Assembly: GCA_964636985.1 (NCBI GenBank)
Contig: CAZWSX010000002.1
Span: 248,001-312,000, forward strand
Origin: CAZWSX01 sp964636985
GTDB taxonomy: Bacteria; Planctomycetota; Planctomycetia; Pirellulales; Pirellulaceae
DNA: 64,000 nt
Reading direction: 5' to 3'
Shown here: in pieces, positions 47,199 through 56,110 of the stretch
Layout: each line of letters starts with the position of its first letter
Numbering within the stretch: the first letter of the stretch is position 1
Notes under the pieces: model-generated
Told to the model about the DNA's origin: nothing
Database searches by the model: none
Seen by the model: the letters and a program-made list of their open reading frames with translations, nothing else
Position numbers and translations under genes: made by a program

Positions 47199-47245
47199 GT
47201 GCGGTGGAGTTTGTAAATCCGGGAGGCGGCGCGCCTGAGAAGGCA

Positions 47246-47270
47246 CACTGGCGTCTTGCGGACGCCAGTG
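47246..47270. repeat. Family B palindromic repeat, copy B2
   Basis: Perfect 10-bp arms identical to copy B1, here with loop TTGCG, and again followed by CCACCCA. The conserved arms with a changed loop suggest selection or replication of the hairpin stem. Confidence 0.8.
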
Positions 47271-47334
47271 CCACCCAATCGACCGAGGCCTCGGGCGTTA
47301 CAGCGTACTACCCAGTTATGGAAGGATCTTCGAA

Positions 47335-47910
47335 ATGAATCTCGCACGTTCCTGGATGTTGGCTGTACTTTGCGCAGTAGGGCTGTTCGCCTCCAGCATG
47401 TCGTCTGTGATCAGAGCCGACGATCCGGCACCGCCAGATAAGGAAAAGCTCTACGCCAAGTTCAAAGAGATGGTGGTCGGCACCAAGTGGAAAGGCCGAT
47501 TTACAGTGAAAGGGCGCGAGCTCGATAAGCTCACCGACGAGGCGTACGAGGTGAGCAGCGCCACCAAGCTTGACGAAGGCGAAATGTGGCTGCTTAAGGC
47601 CCGCGTCAAATATGGCGGGTCCGACCGAACGTATCCGGTGCCGATTGAAGTCCTGTGGGCAGGCGATACGCCTGTGCTCACCATGAACAAACTGACGATT
47701 CCCGGTGTCGGAACCTTTAGCTGCCGCGTGGTACTCGACGAAGGTCAGTACGCCGGAACCTGGCAGCACGACAAAGTGGGGGGGCACTTGTTTGGCAGCT
47801 TCGAAAAGGGCTCGCTCGACGATGAGCCGAATCCGAAGGCGTCAGGTGATGGCGCTCCACCGAAAGATGACCAGAAGCCCGCGGACAAAAAACCTGCCGA
47901 AAAGAAATAG
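47335..47910 (+). CDS. Small secreted protein of unknown function
   Basis: 191 residues from the ATG at 47335. Signal peptide RSWMLAVLCAVGLFASSMSSVIRA, a ~120-residue domain rich in beta strands (GTKWKGRFTVKGRELDKL, WLLKARVKYGGSDRTYPVPIEVLWAGDTPVLTM, FSCRVVLDEGQYAGTWQHDKVGGHLFGSF), then a charged tail ending in Lys/Pro repeats. The domain looks like planctomycete proteins that bind a lipid or small ligand, but I cannot name it. It ends 9 bp before the NfeD-type protease gene and is probably co-transcribed. Confidence 0.7.
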   Translation: MNLARSWMLAVLCAVGLFASSMSSVIRADDPAPPDKEKLYAKFKEMVVGTKWKGRFTVKGRELDKLTDEAYEVSSATKLDEGEMWLLKARVKYGGSDRTYPVPIEVLWAGDTPVLTMNKLTIPGVGTFSCRVVLDEGQYAGTWQHDKVGGHLFGSFEKGSLDDEPNPKASGDGAPPKDDQKPADKKPAEKK

Positions 47911-47919
47911 CGACTCTTT

Positions 47920-49479
47920 ATGACGTCCTCCCTTCACCTTGGGTTGATCTCGACACTGACACTCGTCCTGACGTTGTCAGCTGGCTTGCCCGCGCGCAGT
48001 GAGGAATCGCTGCCGGCTCAGGCGAACGCGGATGAAAACAAGGTCGAACAGAAAGTCGATGTCGCGGTGGAAAAGCCCAAGCCAAAGTTGGCTGTCGTCA
48101 TACCTTTTGAAGGTGTGATCGACGCCGGTTTGGAGCAGTTTTTCGAACGCAAGTTGGACGAAGCCCAAAAGGCCGGGGCCGACGTCGTCATTCTCGAGAT
48201 CGACAGCCCTGGCGGCCACTTGCGCGAAAGCCAGAACATTGCCACCCGACTCCAGCATTTGGAATGGGCCAAGACTGTGGCTTACATTCCGCACGAGGCT
48301 CTGAGTGGAGCGGCGATTGTTTCGCTGGGTTGCGACGAGATTTTGCTGGGTCCCGAAGGACGCCTGGGTGACGCGGGGCCCATCTATCGCGACGAGTTCG
48401 CGATGTTCCAGCACGCCGACGAAAAGATTCGTAGCGTGCTGGTGGCCGATATCCGCGCGCAGGCGTCGGCGCACAATCGCCCGGCGGCGATTTGCGAGGC
48501 GATGGTCGATCGCACGGCTGTGGCCATCAAGGTTCGTAACAAGGCCACCGGCCAGGAACTCTTTGTCACGCAGCGAGAGTTTGATAGCCCGCCCAAAGAT
48601 GTGCAGTACGAAAAGATCGAAGTCGTTGACGAAACCAACCGCGGGCTCTTTCTCACCGTGCACGGCGCCCGGGCAGTCGAACTCACGGTGGCTGACGGCG
48701 TGGTGGCCGACAGCAAGGCTCTGGAAGAGCGGATCGGTGCCACGACATTCAAACGGATGCGAGCGTCGACCACCGATATCGCCGTCGAAATCCTCACGCA
48801 TCCGCTGGTGACGGCGCTGCTCATCCTCATCGGCTTCGTCGCCTTGGTGTGGGAGCTGCTTTGCCCTGGCGTCGGCTTGGGAGGCGCGCTCTCGGCTCTT
48901 TGCTTTGGTCTCTTCTTCTGGTCGCGGTTCCTGGGAGGGACCACCGGCACGTTCGAGGTGCTGCTGTTCCTGGCGGGCGTGGTGTTCCTGGCGTTGGAAT
49001 TGTTTGTGATTCCCGGTTTCGGCATCGCCGGAATCTCGGGCATCCTGCTCATTTGCGTGAGCCTGGTGTTGGCATCGGTCGAGTTCGTTTTGCCTCGCAC
49101 CAATAGCGAGCTGACTCAGCTGGCCACGCAAGTCCTGATCTTTTTGGGAGCACTCGTCGCATCGGTGATTGCGCTGGCGATCACCTTCCGGCAAATCGAA
49201 TCGATCCCCCTCTTCCGGCGGCTCGTTCTGCAACCGCCCGGCGAAGAATACGAAGCGCCCGAAGACAAGGCCAGGCCGTCAGGTACGGTTTCGGCGTTGG
49301 GCGAAGGCATCCTGGTTGGATCTTGGGGAACGACGACATCGCCGCTGCGCCCGATGGGCAAAGCCCGTTTCGAAGGGCGGCTAGTCGACGTCGCCAGCGA
49401 GGGGGAATTCATCGACCCGAACGTGCAGGTGCGGGTGGTGGAGATTCAAGGCAACCGGGTGATTGTGCGGCCGGTGTAG
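47920..49479 (+). CDS. NfeD-type membrane-bound ClpP-class serine protease
   Basis: 519 residues from the ATG at 47920. Signal peptide LGLISTLTLVLTLSAGLPARS, then a ClpP/SppA-like protease domain (VVIPFEGVIDAGLEQFF, ADVVILEIDSPGGHLRES) with the likely nucleophile in HEALSGAAIVSLG and GRLGDAGPIYRDEF. Four or five membrane helices follow (TALLILIGFVALVWELLC, VLLFLAGVVFLALELFV, ISGILLICVSLVLASVEFV, VLIFLGALVASVIALAI). A C-terminal NfeD OB-fold is present (GEGILVGSWGTTTSPLRP, GKARFEGRLVDVASEGEFI). Such long NfeD proteins pair with flotillin/stomatin proteins in membrane quality control. No stomatin gene is next to it here. Confidence 0.9.
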   Translation: MTSSLHLGLISTLTLVLTLSAGLPARSEESLPAQANADENKVEQKVDVAVEKPKPKLAVVIPFEGVIDAGLEQFFERKLDEAQKAGADVVILEIDSPGGHLRESQNIATRLQHLEWAKTVAYIPHEALSGAAIVSLGCDEILLGPEGRLGDAGPIYRDEFAMFQHADEKIRSVLVADIRAQASAHNRPAAICEAMVDRTAVAIKVRNKATGQELFVTQREFDSPPKDVQYEKIEVVDETNRGLFLTVHGARAVELTVADGVVADSKALEERIGATTFKRMRASTTDIAVEILTHPLVTALLILIGFVALVWELLCPGVGLGGALSALCFGLFFWSRFLGGTTGTFEVLLFLAGVVFLALELFVIPGFGIAGISGILLICVSLVLASVEFVLPRTNSELTQLATQVLIFLGALVASVIALAITFRQIESIPLFRRLVLQPPGEEYEAPEDKARPSGTVSALGEGILVGSWGTTTSPLRPMGKARFEGRLVDVASEGEFIDPNVQVRVVEIQGNRVIVRPV

Positions 49480-49489
49480 AGATTGCATC

Positions 49490-49512
49490 AGCCGCTCTTG
49501 CGGGATGCGGCT
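49490..49512. terminator. Type D hairpin between convergent genes
   Basis: Arms AGCCGC (49490-49495) and GCGGCT (49507-49512) lie in the 31-bp gap between the NfeD gene and the convergent hypothetical, whose TAG stop codon is part of the right arm. A bidirectional terminator role is plausible, but no T-run follows. The wording matches the element at 62112-62136. Confidence 0.45.
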
Positions 49513-50098
49513 ATTTGGTCGCTGGTGGCGGCGCGTTGGCATTGATTCCAAAGATCCGCCATTGTTCGCCTTGCTTCTCCATCGTGACGGTGAAGGTACC
49601 CGTGCGTCCATCTTTGAAACGGATTGTGCCGTTGACCGACGCGGTTGTGGCGGCAGGTTCTCCTGGTGCGACGGGCCGGCCCCAGAAAACTTGAATGCCG
49701 GCCGTTTGATACGACTCGAAACCGTCGAACGTTTGCCAAATCGGCGTGTTGAGCGCCGCCATCACCTGTTCCTTGGTCTGTCTCCGCTGGACCGTGTTGG
49801 AAAAGTGCGTGTAGGCCGCGTCGAGGTCCTTGTTCTTGAGGTCGTTGAAGTAGGCCGTTAGTTCGGCGTCGATGCCCGGCTTCTCGACGGAAACGATGCG
49901 GTAGGCGCCGAATCCTAATGCCCCCACCCCGCCACAGCACATCATCAGCAGCATTCCGCCGCATCCCAGGACAAACCACAAGAGGCGATTCCCTCCGCCG
50001 CTAGAGACCGGCGGCTGACCATCGGGAGATTGATAAGGCGGACCAGGAAGGACGTCTGCGTGGTACGTTCGCGCCTGAGAGGGATAGACGTTGCTCAT
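49511..50098 (-). CDS. Single-TM protein with NTF2-like domain
   Basis: 195 residues from the ATG at 50098. A proline/Ser/Gly-rich N-terminus (LPGPPYQSPDGQPPVSSGGG) precedes one membrane helix (LLWFVLGCGGMLLMMCCGGVGALGFGAY). A ~115-residue extracytoplasmic domain follows (IDAELTAYFNDLKNKDLDAAYTHFSNTVQRRQTKEQVMAAL ... GTFTVTMEKQGEQWRIFGI) that resembles DUF4864/DUF4878 NTF2-like folds. Function unknown. It lies 61 bp downstream of the DUF1501 gene on the same strand. Confidence 0.72.
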   Translation of the reverse strand: MSNVYPSQARTYHADVLPGPPYQSPDGQPPVSSGGGNRLLWFVLGCGGMLLMMCCGGVGALGFGAYRIVSVEKPGIDAELTAYFNDLKNKDLDAAYTHFSNTVQRRQTKEQVMAALNTPIWQTFDGFESYQTAGIQVFWGRPVAPGEPAATTASVNGTIRFKDGRTGTFTVTMEKQGEQWRIFGINANAPPPATK

Positions 50099-50159
50099 CG
50101 AGTTCCTGCCTTTTCGATAGAACGGTCGTTCGAAGCAACATCCACTCTCGTGGCTGGTT

Positions 50160-51575
50160 CTATCCCACCAACTCGCGAATCACCTTGCCATGCACGTCGG
50201 TCAGGCGGAAGTCGCGGCCGGCGTAGCGGTAGGTGAGGCGCTCGTGGTCGAAGCCGAGTTGGTTGAGCATGGTGGCGTGCAGGTCGTGGGCGCTGGTGCG
50301 GTTCTCGATCGCGGCGAAGCCGAAATCGTCGGTGGCTCCATAGGCCTGGCCCCCTTTGATGCCGCCGCCGGCCAGCCAAACCGAGAACCCGTAGTGGTTG
50401 TGGTCGCGGCCCGCTTTGGCCATGCCATCGCCGCCCAGTTCCACCGTGGGCGTGCGGCCGAATTCGCCGCCCCACAGGATCAGCGTCTCTTCGAACATCC
50501 CCAGCCGCTTGAGGTCGGTCATCAGCGCGGCGATCGGCTGATCGATCTCCTTGGCCAGTTTGCGATGGTTGGCTTCGATTTGCTCGTGGTTGTCCCACGG
50601 TTGTCCCGCGCCGTGCCAAAGCTGGACGTAGCGGACACCCCGCTCGAGCAAGCGGCGGGCAATCAATGTCTGCCGGGCGTGTACGCCGTCGCCGTAGAGT
50701 TCGCGAATGTTCTGTGGTTCGCGGTTGATATCGAAGGCGTCGGCCGCTTCCATCTGCATGCGGAAAGCCAACTCGAACGAGTGGATCTTCGCGTCGAGCC
50801 GCTTATCGCTGCGCGACTGGCGATGTTCGGCGTTCCATTTTTGGAGCAAGTCGAGTTGCCGCCGCTGCATCGTCGTCGATGCATGGGGGCTGCGGATGTT
50901 CTCGATCAGCTTGCTCAGCTCTTGGTGCTGCGGATCGACGAACGTTCCTTGGAAGGCACCCGGCAAAAATCCTGCCTGCCAGTTTTCGGTGTCTTTGATG
51001 GGATAGCCGCCTGGGCACATCGCGATGAAGCCGGGCAGGTTTTGGTTCTCGGTCCCTAGTCCGTACATCACCCAGGCGCCGACGCTGGGACGTGCTTGCA
51101 CCGAGTCGCCGCAGTTCATCAGCATCAACGAGGGTTCGTGATTGGGAGCGTGCGCGTACATCGACCGGATCACGGCGATGTCGTCGGCGTGAGCGGCGGT
51201 CTTCTCGAAGAGTTCGCTGATCTCCAGCCCGCCGGCGCCGTATTTTTTGAATTTGAACGGCGAAGGGAACGCGCCACTGGTTTTGCGCTCGGTGGTCAGG
51301 TAGGCAGGCGGAGGTTGCCCTGCCCTTTCGGCGAGCATTGGCTTGGGGTCGAAGGTATCGACGTGCGATGGCCCGCCGTTGAGGAAGAAATGGATGACGC
51401 GCTTAGCCTTGCCGGGAAAGTGAGGTTCACGGGGAGCGAGCGGCGAATCGGCTTCGGCGGCAAAGCCTTTGGCTTCGGCGGCATAGCCATCGGCTTGCAA
51501 CAGATTGCCCAAAGCGAGTGCGCCCAGACCCATTCCGGAGCGAGTGAGCAATTCGCGGCGATTTAACTCGAACAT
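50160..51575 (-). CDS. Second DUF1501 protein with Tat-type leader
   Basis: 471 residues from the ATG at 51575, which puts the NRRELLTRSGMGLGALAL twin-arginine-like leader at the N-terminus; an ATG at 51596 is possible. DUF1501 signatures: KAKRVIHFFLNGGPSHVDTFDPKP, RSMYAHAPNHEPSLMLM, RPSVGAWVMYGLGTENQNLPGFI, WGGEFGRTPTVE, RDHNHYGFSVWLAGGGIKGGQ, DLHATMLNQLGFDHERLTYR. Unlike the copy at 32863-34308 it has no DUF1549/1553 partner beside it. Neighbours are an NTF2-like membrane protein downstream and a DUF6940-like gene upstream. Confidence 0.92.
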   Translation of the reverse strand: MFELNRRELLTRSGMGLGALALGNLLQADGYAAEAKGFAAEADSPLAPREPHFPGKAKRVIHFFLNGGPSHVDTFDPKPMLAERAGQPPPAYLTTERKTSGAFPSPFKFKKYGAGGLEISELFEKTAAHADDIAVIRSMYAHAPNHEPSLMLMNCGDSVQARPSVGAWVMYGLGTENQNLPGFIAMCPGGYPIKDTENWQAGFLPGAFQGTFVDPQHQELSKLIENIRSPHASTTMQRRQLDLLQKWNAEHRQSRSDKRLDAKIHSFELAFRMQMEAADAFDINREPQNIRELYGDGVHARQTLIARRLLERGVRYVQLWHGAGQPWDNHEQIEANHRKLAKEIDQPIAALMTDLKRLGMFEETLILWGGEFGRTPTVELGGDGMAKAGRDHNHYGFSVWLAGGGIKGGQAYGATDDFGFAAIENRTSAHDLHATMLNQLGFDHERLTYRYAGRDFRLTDVHGKVIRELVG

Positions 51576-51671
51576 CAAGCGGTCCCTCGGCGACATTGCG
51601 GTAGGAGGCCAAACGTGGGCCTGCGAACCATTCTACCAAGGCGTGTGTCTGATGGGGCAAAAATGCCGTAT

Positions 51672-52256
51672 TCAAGACCGCAGGGCATAGGGCTGATAAC
51701 CGTAATACTTGGGGTGAGAGTCCAGCCGCACATGCAACCACGAAACCCCCGCGCCGGCCGTGCTGAGCCAAATGGGCTTGTTCGAGACGCGTTTGGCCAG
51801 TGCCGTACCTACTGCCTTCCACAAGGCACGTCTCTGCCGAAGAGGGGCGTGCCGGACGAACGCCGCGAGGTGGCCATAGCAGTCGCCCGTGCTTGTGGGG
51901 TTGGGAACGATCAACGTTGCATCGCCGCTGAGATTTTTGAAGACGACAACTCCATCGACGTCGCTCGTAAAGTGTTCGCCGAAGGCATCCCGCTCCACAT
52001 CGCGATCGAGACCGGGACTATCGAGCAAGACGAATTCGAACTCTTGCGACAGCGTTTGCGTGCGAAGCCCCGGCATCTCCCAGCGAAAGGCCACGTCGGG
52101 CGAGTCGGCCATCAGGTGGTTGAAGAAATCGCAAAACGGCTCGCTTGTTTGCCAAAGCGCCATCACATCGGCGAAGGTAAGCGTTCCCTGATCGCCGGCG
52201 ATCGTGGTTCGCACCATCCGCGGGCTGGCGAGTTGTGTTGTCGTTGCTGTCCACAT
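51672..52256 (-). CDS. DUF6940-like protein
   Basis: 194 residues from the ATG at 52256. The sequence LTFADVMALWQTSEPFCDFFNHLMADSPDVAFRWEMP, then EFEFVLLDSPGLDRDVERDAFGEHF, VVVFKNLSGDATLIVP and PIWLSTAGAGVSWLHVRLDSHPKYYGY matches a cytosolic uncharacterised family I recall as DUF6940. Cytosolic by the absence of a leader. It is divergent from the PhzF-like gene with a 55-bp gap. No function known. Confidence 0.7.
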   Translation of the reverse strand: MWTATTTQLASPRMVRTTIAGDQGTLTFADVMALWQTSEPFCDFFNHLMADSPDVAFRWEMPGLRTQTLSQEFEFVLLDSPGLDRDVERDAFGEHFTSDVDGVVVFKNLSGDATLIVPNPTSTGDCYGHLAAFVRHAPLRQRRALWKAVGTALAKRVSNKPIWLSTAGAGVSWLHVRLDSHPKYYGYQPYALRS

Positions 52257-52311
52257 CGTCCTTCCCCATCGATCTAGAATCTTCTTTCCTTATTGTGCTG
52301 GAGTGCAGAAC

Positions 52312-53133
52312 GTGCCGCAAATCCTGTATGTCGTCGATGCCTTTACCGACCAGCCCTTCGCCGGGAATCCAGCGGCCGTGTGCGTGACTTCGGGACCTGT
52401 CGACGAGACGTGGATGAAGCTGGTGGCGCGGGAGATGAATCTCTCGGAGACGGCGTTTGTACATCCGATTGACGGGGGCAATTCCCTGCGGTGGCTCACG
52501 CCGGCGGTGGAAGTGGCATTGTGCGGCCATGCGACGCTGGCGAGCGCACTGGTTTTGTGGGAGATGCAAGGGTTTCCGGAGAAGGAAACGATCCGCTTCC
52601 TTACCAAGAGCGGCTGGCTCACTTGCCGGCAGATCGATGGGATGATCGAAATGGATTTTCCGGCCAAGGGAACGACTGCATGTGTCGCCCCCGAAGGTTT
52701 GGCGGCATCGCTTGGTTGCCGGCCGGTTGCAGTCACCAGCAATGGAATGGATTACCTGGTGGAAGTCGATAGCGAAGCATCGCTACGACAGCTGTCGCCG
52801 AACATGACGTCGCTGGCAATGTTGCCGGTGCGAGGCGTGATTGTGACGGCACGCAGTGATGACAGGCGGTACGACTTTGTCTCTCGGTTCTTTGCGCCGG
52901 CCGCAGGCGTGAATGAGGACCCGGTGACGGGATCGGCCCACTGTGCCTTGGCTCCATACTGGCAGGCCAAGCTCGGCAAATCGAAGATGACCGGCTATCA
53001 AGCGAGCGAGCGCGGCGGAGTGGTTCACACGATTATGAACGACACAGTTGTGAAGGGTGATCGCGTGCTGTTGCGAGGCAACGCGGTGCTGATGAGCCGG
53101 GTGGAGCTTATGTCGCCAGCGACTCCGCGCTAA
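52312..53133 (+). CDS. PhzF-family isomerase-like protein
   Basis: 273 residues from a GTG at 52312 with GGAG 8 nt upstream; earlier in-frame starts run into the divergent gene. Typical PhzF features: YVVDAFTDQPFAGNPAAVCV, NLSETAFV with the catalytic Glu, EVALCGHATLASA, and EDPVTGSAHCALAPYW near the C-terminus. Family members isomerise trans-2,3-dihydro-3-hydroxyanthranilate in phenazine synthesis, but most have unknown substrates, and no phenazine genes are nearby. The 3' end overlaps the convergent P450 gene by 26 bp. Confidence 0.9.
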   Translation: MPQILYVVDAFTDQPFAGNPAAVCVTSGPVDETWMKLVAREMNLSETAFVHPIDGGNSLRWLTPAVEVALCGHATLASALVLWEMQGFPEKETIRFLTKSGWLTCRQIDGMIEMDFPAKGTTACVAPEGLAASLGCRPVAVTSNGMDYLVEVDSEASLRQLSPNMTSLAMLPVRGVIVTARSDDRRYDFVSRFFAPAAGVNEDPVTGSAHCALAPYWQAKLGKSKMTGYQASERGGVVHTIMNDTVVKGDRVLLRGNAVLMSRVELMSPATPR

Positions 53134-54499
53134 CGCGTCGAGCGATCGGACGCACGTCGATCCGCACGCCCCCTTTGGGGCGAAGGGTGACGTCGGAGAG
53201 TGGTTCGGGCTCTTTTTGTCCCGCCGCAGGCGCGAGTTCGTAGCGTTGCAGTAGCATGGCTGCGATGAGCATCATTTCCATTTTGGAAAACTGGTTGCCG
53301 ATGCATGTGCGCGGTCCGATACCGAATGGAAAGTACGCATAGGGGCGAATTTGCCCGACTCGCTCGGGTGAAAAGCGTTCGGGGTCGAACTCGTTCGGCC
53401 GTTCGAACCACCGTTCGTCGTGCTGTACCGTGTAACTCATCACGTGCACATAGGCGCCAACCGGCAGCGTGTAGCCGCCTAAGTCGACGGGCTCGATGGC
53501 TTCGCGGCCGAACACGGCGATGGTCGGCGAGCGATGCCGCAACGTTTCGCTCACCATTTGATCAAGAAACGTGAGCTTCTCGACGTCCGCGAACTCGGGC
53601 GTGCGATCGCCGATCACTTGCCGGACTTCCTCGCGGGCGCGATCGGTGAAATGGGGCCGCGATGCGAGGAACCAAATCAGCCAGGCAATTCCGGCAGCCG
53701 TGGTATCGTGGCCTGCTAAGAAGATCGTCACGCAGTTGTCGCGGACTTCCTCGTCGGTGAGACCCTTGCCGTCGGTTTCGACGTCTGCGGCGAGCAGCAT
53801 CATCGAGAGCAAATCGCCGCGGTCGGTGGTTTTCTGGCGACGTTCGCGAATGAAGCCGCGGACCATGGTATCGAGGGTCGCCATCGCTTCCTTCTTGCGA
53901 CGAATGCTCGGCAACGGCAGCCACATCGGGAGCGAGAAGGGCTCCATCATCTCCTTGTAAGCGACCTTGGTGAGTGTACTCACCGCGTGACGGACGTTGT
54001 CGAGCTGCGGCCCGAGGTCGGTGCCGAACATGGTGCGGCAGATGACACCTGTCGTGAGTTCGTTCGTCATTCGCTCGACATCGATCGTCGCGGCGCCGCT
54101 GCCGATGTGCCGGTCGAAATATTCGCTCGCGGTGTCGGTGATCTGCTTGCCGTAGTTGCCAAAGCGCTTGGCAGCGAAGGCCGGCTGCAGGACGCGGCGC
54201 TGCCGCAGCCACTCGGTCCCTTCGGTCATGAGAACGCTATTCCCGTTCCACTGGCGGAAGACCTCCATCTGCCGCTTCATCCGCACGAACGACTTTGCCT
54301 TCGACGTCAGCAGCTCGTGGATGTGATCGGGATGGAAGTAGGTGTAATCGTGAAACGGCCCGAGGCGCATGTAGGCGACGTCGCCATACTTGCGGTGCAG
54401 GGCGTCGTAGAACGACAGCGGATCACGTTTGATCTGCGAGATCGTATCGAAGCCGAAGATGTACGACTTGGGACCGGGCGGAAACTTGGTGGTTGCCAT
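53108..54499 (-). CDS. Cytochrome P450
   Basis: 463 residues from the ATG at 54499. Signatures: AGHDTTAAG (I-helix oxygen-binding Thr), ETLRHR (ExxR of the K helix), PERFSPE, and the heme loop FPFGIGPRTCIGNQF with the cysteine ligand. The N-terminus (TTKFPPGPKSYIFGF) has no membrane anchor, so it is soluble. The sequence style (PPGPK, FGIGPRTCIGNQF, EMMLIAAMLLQRYEL) resembles the CYP110/CYP4-like bacterial group that hydroxylates fatty acids or terpenoids; the substrate is unknown. No ferredoxin gene is adjacent. It overlaps the convergent PhzF gene. Confidence 0.94.
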   Translation of the reverse strand: MATTKFPPGPKSYIFGFDTISQIKRDPLSFYDALHRKYGDVAYMRLGPFHDYTYFHPDHIHELLTSKAKSFVRMKRQMEVFRQWNGNSVLMTEGTEWLRQRRVLQPAFAAKRFGNYGKQITDTASEYFDRHIGSGAATIDVERMTNELTTGVICRTMFGTDLGPQLDNVRHAVSTLTKVAYKEMMEPFSLPMWLPLPSIRRKKEAMATLDTMVRGFIRERRQKTTDRGDLLSMMLLAADVETDGKGLTDEEVRDNCVTIFLAGHDTTAAGIAWLIWFLASRPHFTDRAREEVRQVIGDRTPEFADVEKLTFLDQMVSETLRHRSPTIAVFGREAIEPVDLGGYTLPVGAYVHVMSYTVQHDERWFERPNEFDPERFSPERVGQIRPYAYFPFGIGPRTCIGNQFSKMEMMLIAAMLLQRYELAPAAGQKEPEPLSDVTLRPKGGVRIDVRPIARRVSAESLAT

Positions 54500-54595
54500 A
54501 GGATTGTCGTACGGTGAAACGAATACCCATGCGGTGGCAGCTGCCTATTACGATATAGCCATTGCAAGCCAATTGACACACTAGCGCATTGCAGA

Positions 54596-55087
54596 ATGTC
54601 CACCGACATCGAGACTCAACTCCGTTCAGCCGCAGCCGAACTCCCGGAGGGACGCATGAGAGAATTTGCGTGCCGATGCTGCCGAAGGTTGCTTCCTTTC
54701 TTTGCAAACTTGGGCCTAGAAGAGCTGATCACTTTCGGCGAATCGCGCTGTACCGGCAAAGTAGACAAGAGAGAACTAGAAGCACTGAGGAATCCGAGTT
54801 GTGACCTTTACGACGCTCTTTACCCTGGTTTTGGCGATCCATCACCCGAAGTATGTGCGCTGAGCGCGGTGAGTAGTGTTGCGTTCACTGAATCCGCTTT
54901 GACTGCCGCGGTTCACGCTGCCGATTTCGCAGCGTCGGCCATCGCGAAATCAGCGGCGATCGCCGGGCCCGACGACGAGTACGACCCGACATTTGACGCC
55001 GTCTATGCAGCGGAGAGTGAGGAGCAGATGAAACTGCTTAAAGCACTTCTTGATGAGGCGCGGGCGAGTTCACACGATCGTCGCTAG
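54596..55087 (+). CDS. Planctomycete 'CCRR' protein of unknown function
   Basis: 163 residues from the ATG at 54596. The N-terminal MREFACRCCRRLLPFF...LEELITFGESRCTGKVDKRELEALRN resembles a planctomycete protein family with an LFAxACCRR motif followed by 'AVEVAERYADG'. The second half is alanine-rich helix (AVSSVAFTESALTAAVHAADFAASAIAKSAA). The Cys pair and Arg pair suggest metal or nucleic-acid contact, but nothing is known to me. It is divergent from the P450 gene, and its stop overlaps the convergent lipoprotein gene by 4 nt. Confidence 0.65.
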   Translation: MSTDIETQLRSAAAELPEGRMREFACRCCRRLLPFFANLGLEELITFGESRCTGKVDKRELEALRNPSCDLYDALYPGFGDPSPEVCALSAVSSVAFTESALTAAVHAADFAASAIAKSAAIAGPDDEYDPTFDAVYAAESEEQMKLLKALLDEARASSHDRR

Positions 55088-55989
55088 TTCCCGGCAGATC
55101 CCGCTACTGCCACGAACTCAATATCGTCGATCAGCAACGTATCGCCTGGCTTGTATGACTCAGCTTTCTCTCCTTGCGCGAACAGGAGTTTGAAAGCCGT
55201 GGGGGCTTCGCTCTGGATGCATTGAACGAAGGACTCGATGTTGCCTGCCTCGCTCAGATCGGCTTCGAAGGCCAGCCATTCGTCGGTGGCGAGGATCGAC
55301 CCTAAGTCGAGCCGCTTTTTGTAGGAGTCGGGGACCATTGCTTCCAAGCGGATGCCGAATCGGGCGCGGTGACCGTCGTTTGTGTTGGAGTTCACTGTGC
55401 GATAGCGGAAGCGAACGCGGACTCCGCGGAGGGCCTCGGCGGAAGTTGCTTTCGCTAGCGGCTCCAAGGCGAACTTGGGGTCTTGCATCCGGCCTACGTA
55501 GGAGAAGCCGCTGTATTGCAGGCCTGGCGGAAGGTTTTCGAACGTGAGGGCCAGGACGCCTGGCTTGCCGTCGGGGCCTAACGTCTCGCCATCCTCCAGC
55601 CACTGGAGGATGAGTTCTTCTTTTTTGTTGGGATCGTAGAAGGGATAGATGCGGATGGTGTCGCGCTTTGCGGCATCGATCCGCTCTCGCTGGCCGCGAA
55701 CGATGCGATATCCGGCGCCCGCAGCCGTATCGAAGTATTCAGCGTAGATTGCTCCTTCCGGCAAAGTGCGCACCGAAGCGACGGGTGTCGCTGTGGGCTC
55801 GGTTGGCGGAGGCGTCACAGGGACTGGCGATCGCTCAACAGGCAAGGAACTAACTGGCGCAGGTTGGCGTGCGGGTACCTTCGGCGGCTGAACGGTGATT
55901 GGCGGCGCGGGCATGAAAACAGGGGTAGAGCCTTTTTGATTGCAGCCAACTGCGACAATCAACATTAGAAAGAGCGTGACGTTTCGCAT
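55084..55989 (-). CDS. Lipoprotein with jelly-roll-like domain
   Basis: 301 residues from the ATG at 55989. The leader LFLMLIVAVGC ends in a lipobox with Cys16. A proline-rich spacer (PAPPITVQPPKVPARQPAP) follows, then a ~210-residue domain (GAIYAEYFDTAAGAGYRIVRG, LALTFENLPPGLQYSGFSYVG, RVRFRYRTVNSNTNDGHRARFG, DTLLIDDIEFVAV). Its strand pattern and the closing IDDIEF motif are like carbohydrate-binding or complex-I-intermediate-type jelly rolls. Outer-membrane or periplasmic lipoprotein; ligand unknown. Confidence 0.72.
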   Translation of the reverse strand: MRNVTLFLMLIVAVGCNQKGSTPVFMPAPPITVQPPKVPARQPAPVSSLPVERSPVPVTPPPTEPTATPVASVRTLPEGAIYAEYFDTAAGAGYRIVRGQRERIDAAKRDTIRIYPFYDPNKKEELILQWLEDGETLGPDGKPGVLALTFENLPPGLQYSGFSYVGRMQDPKFALEPLAKATSAEALRGVRVRFRYRTVNSNTNDGHRARFGIRLEAMVPDSYKKRLDLGSILATDEWLAFEADLSEAGNIESFVQCIQSEAPTAFKLLFAQGEKAESYKPGDTLLIDDIEFVAVAGSAGN

Positions 55990-56110
55990 AGCGGAACTCC
56001 AACCGCAAGCTCAAGCGCGCATCAGGTGATGCGCACCCACTTGCTAGAAGACATTGTGTCTTGCAGAAGTGCGGTCGTCGAGAGTAGGGCTCGCGGTAGA
56101 TCCGACAGGA

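Larger units (their letters stand above)
47004..47334. other. 331-bp intergenic region with family A and B repeats
   Basis: No gene is seen between recQ and the small secreted protein. It contains a degenerate family A copy (47177-47198) and a perfect family B copy (47246-47270). Their outer ends read GTGGCAC (47174-47180) and GTGCCAC (47268-47274), so the pair is bounded by an inverted heptamer. The rest is unremarkable. Confidence 0.6.

Noticed and set aside
47977..49233. Minus-strand frame of 418 codons
   Set aside because: Antisense to the NfeD-type protease gene; its composition (Gln/Asp/His/Arg-rich) is typical of a shadow frame.
52312..54499. PhzF plus P450 as a secondary-metabolite cluster
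   Set aside because: The genes are convergent and overlapping rather than co-directional, and no synthase genes are nearby.
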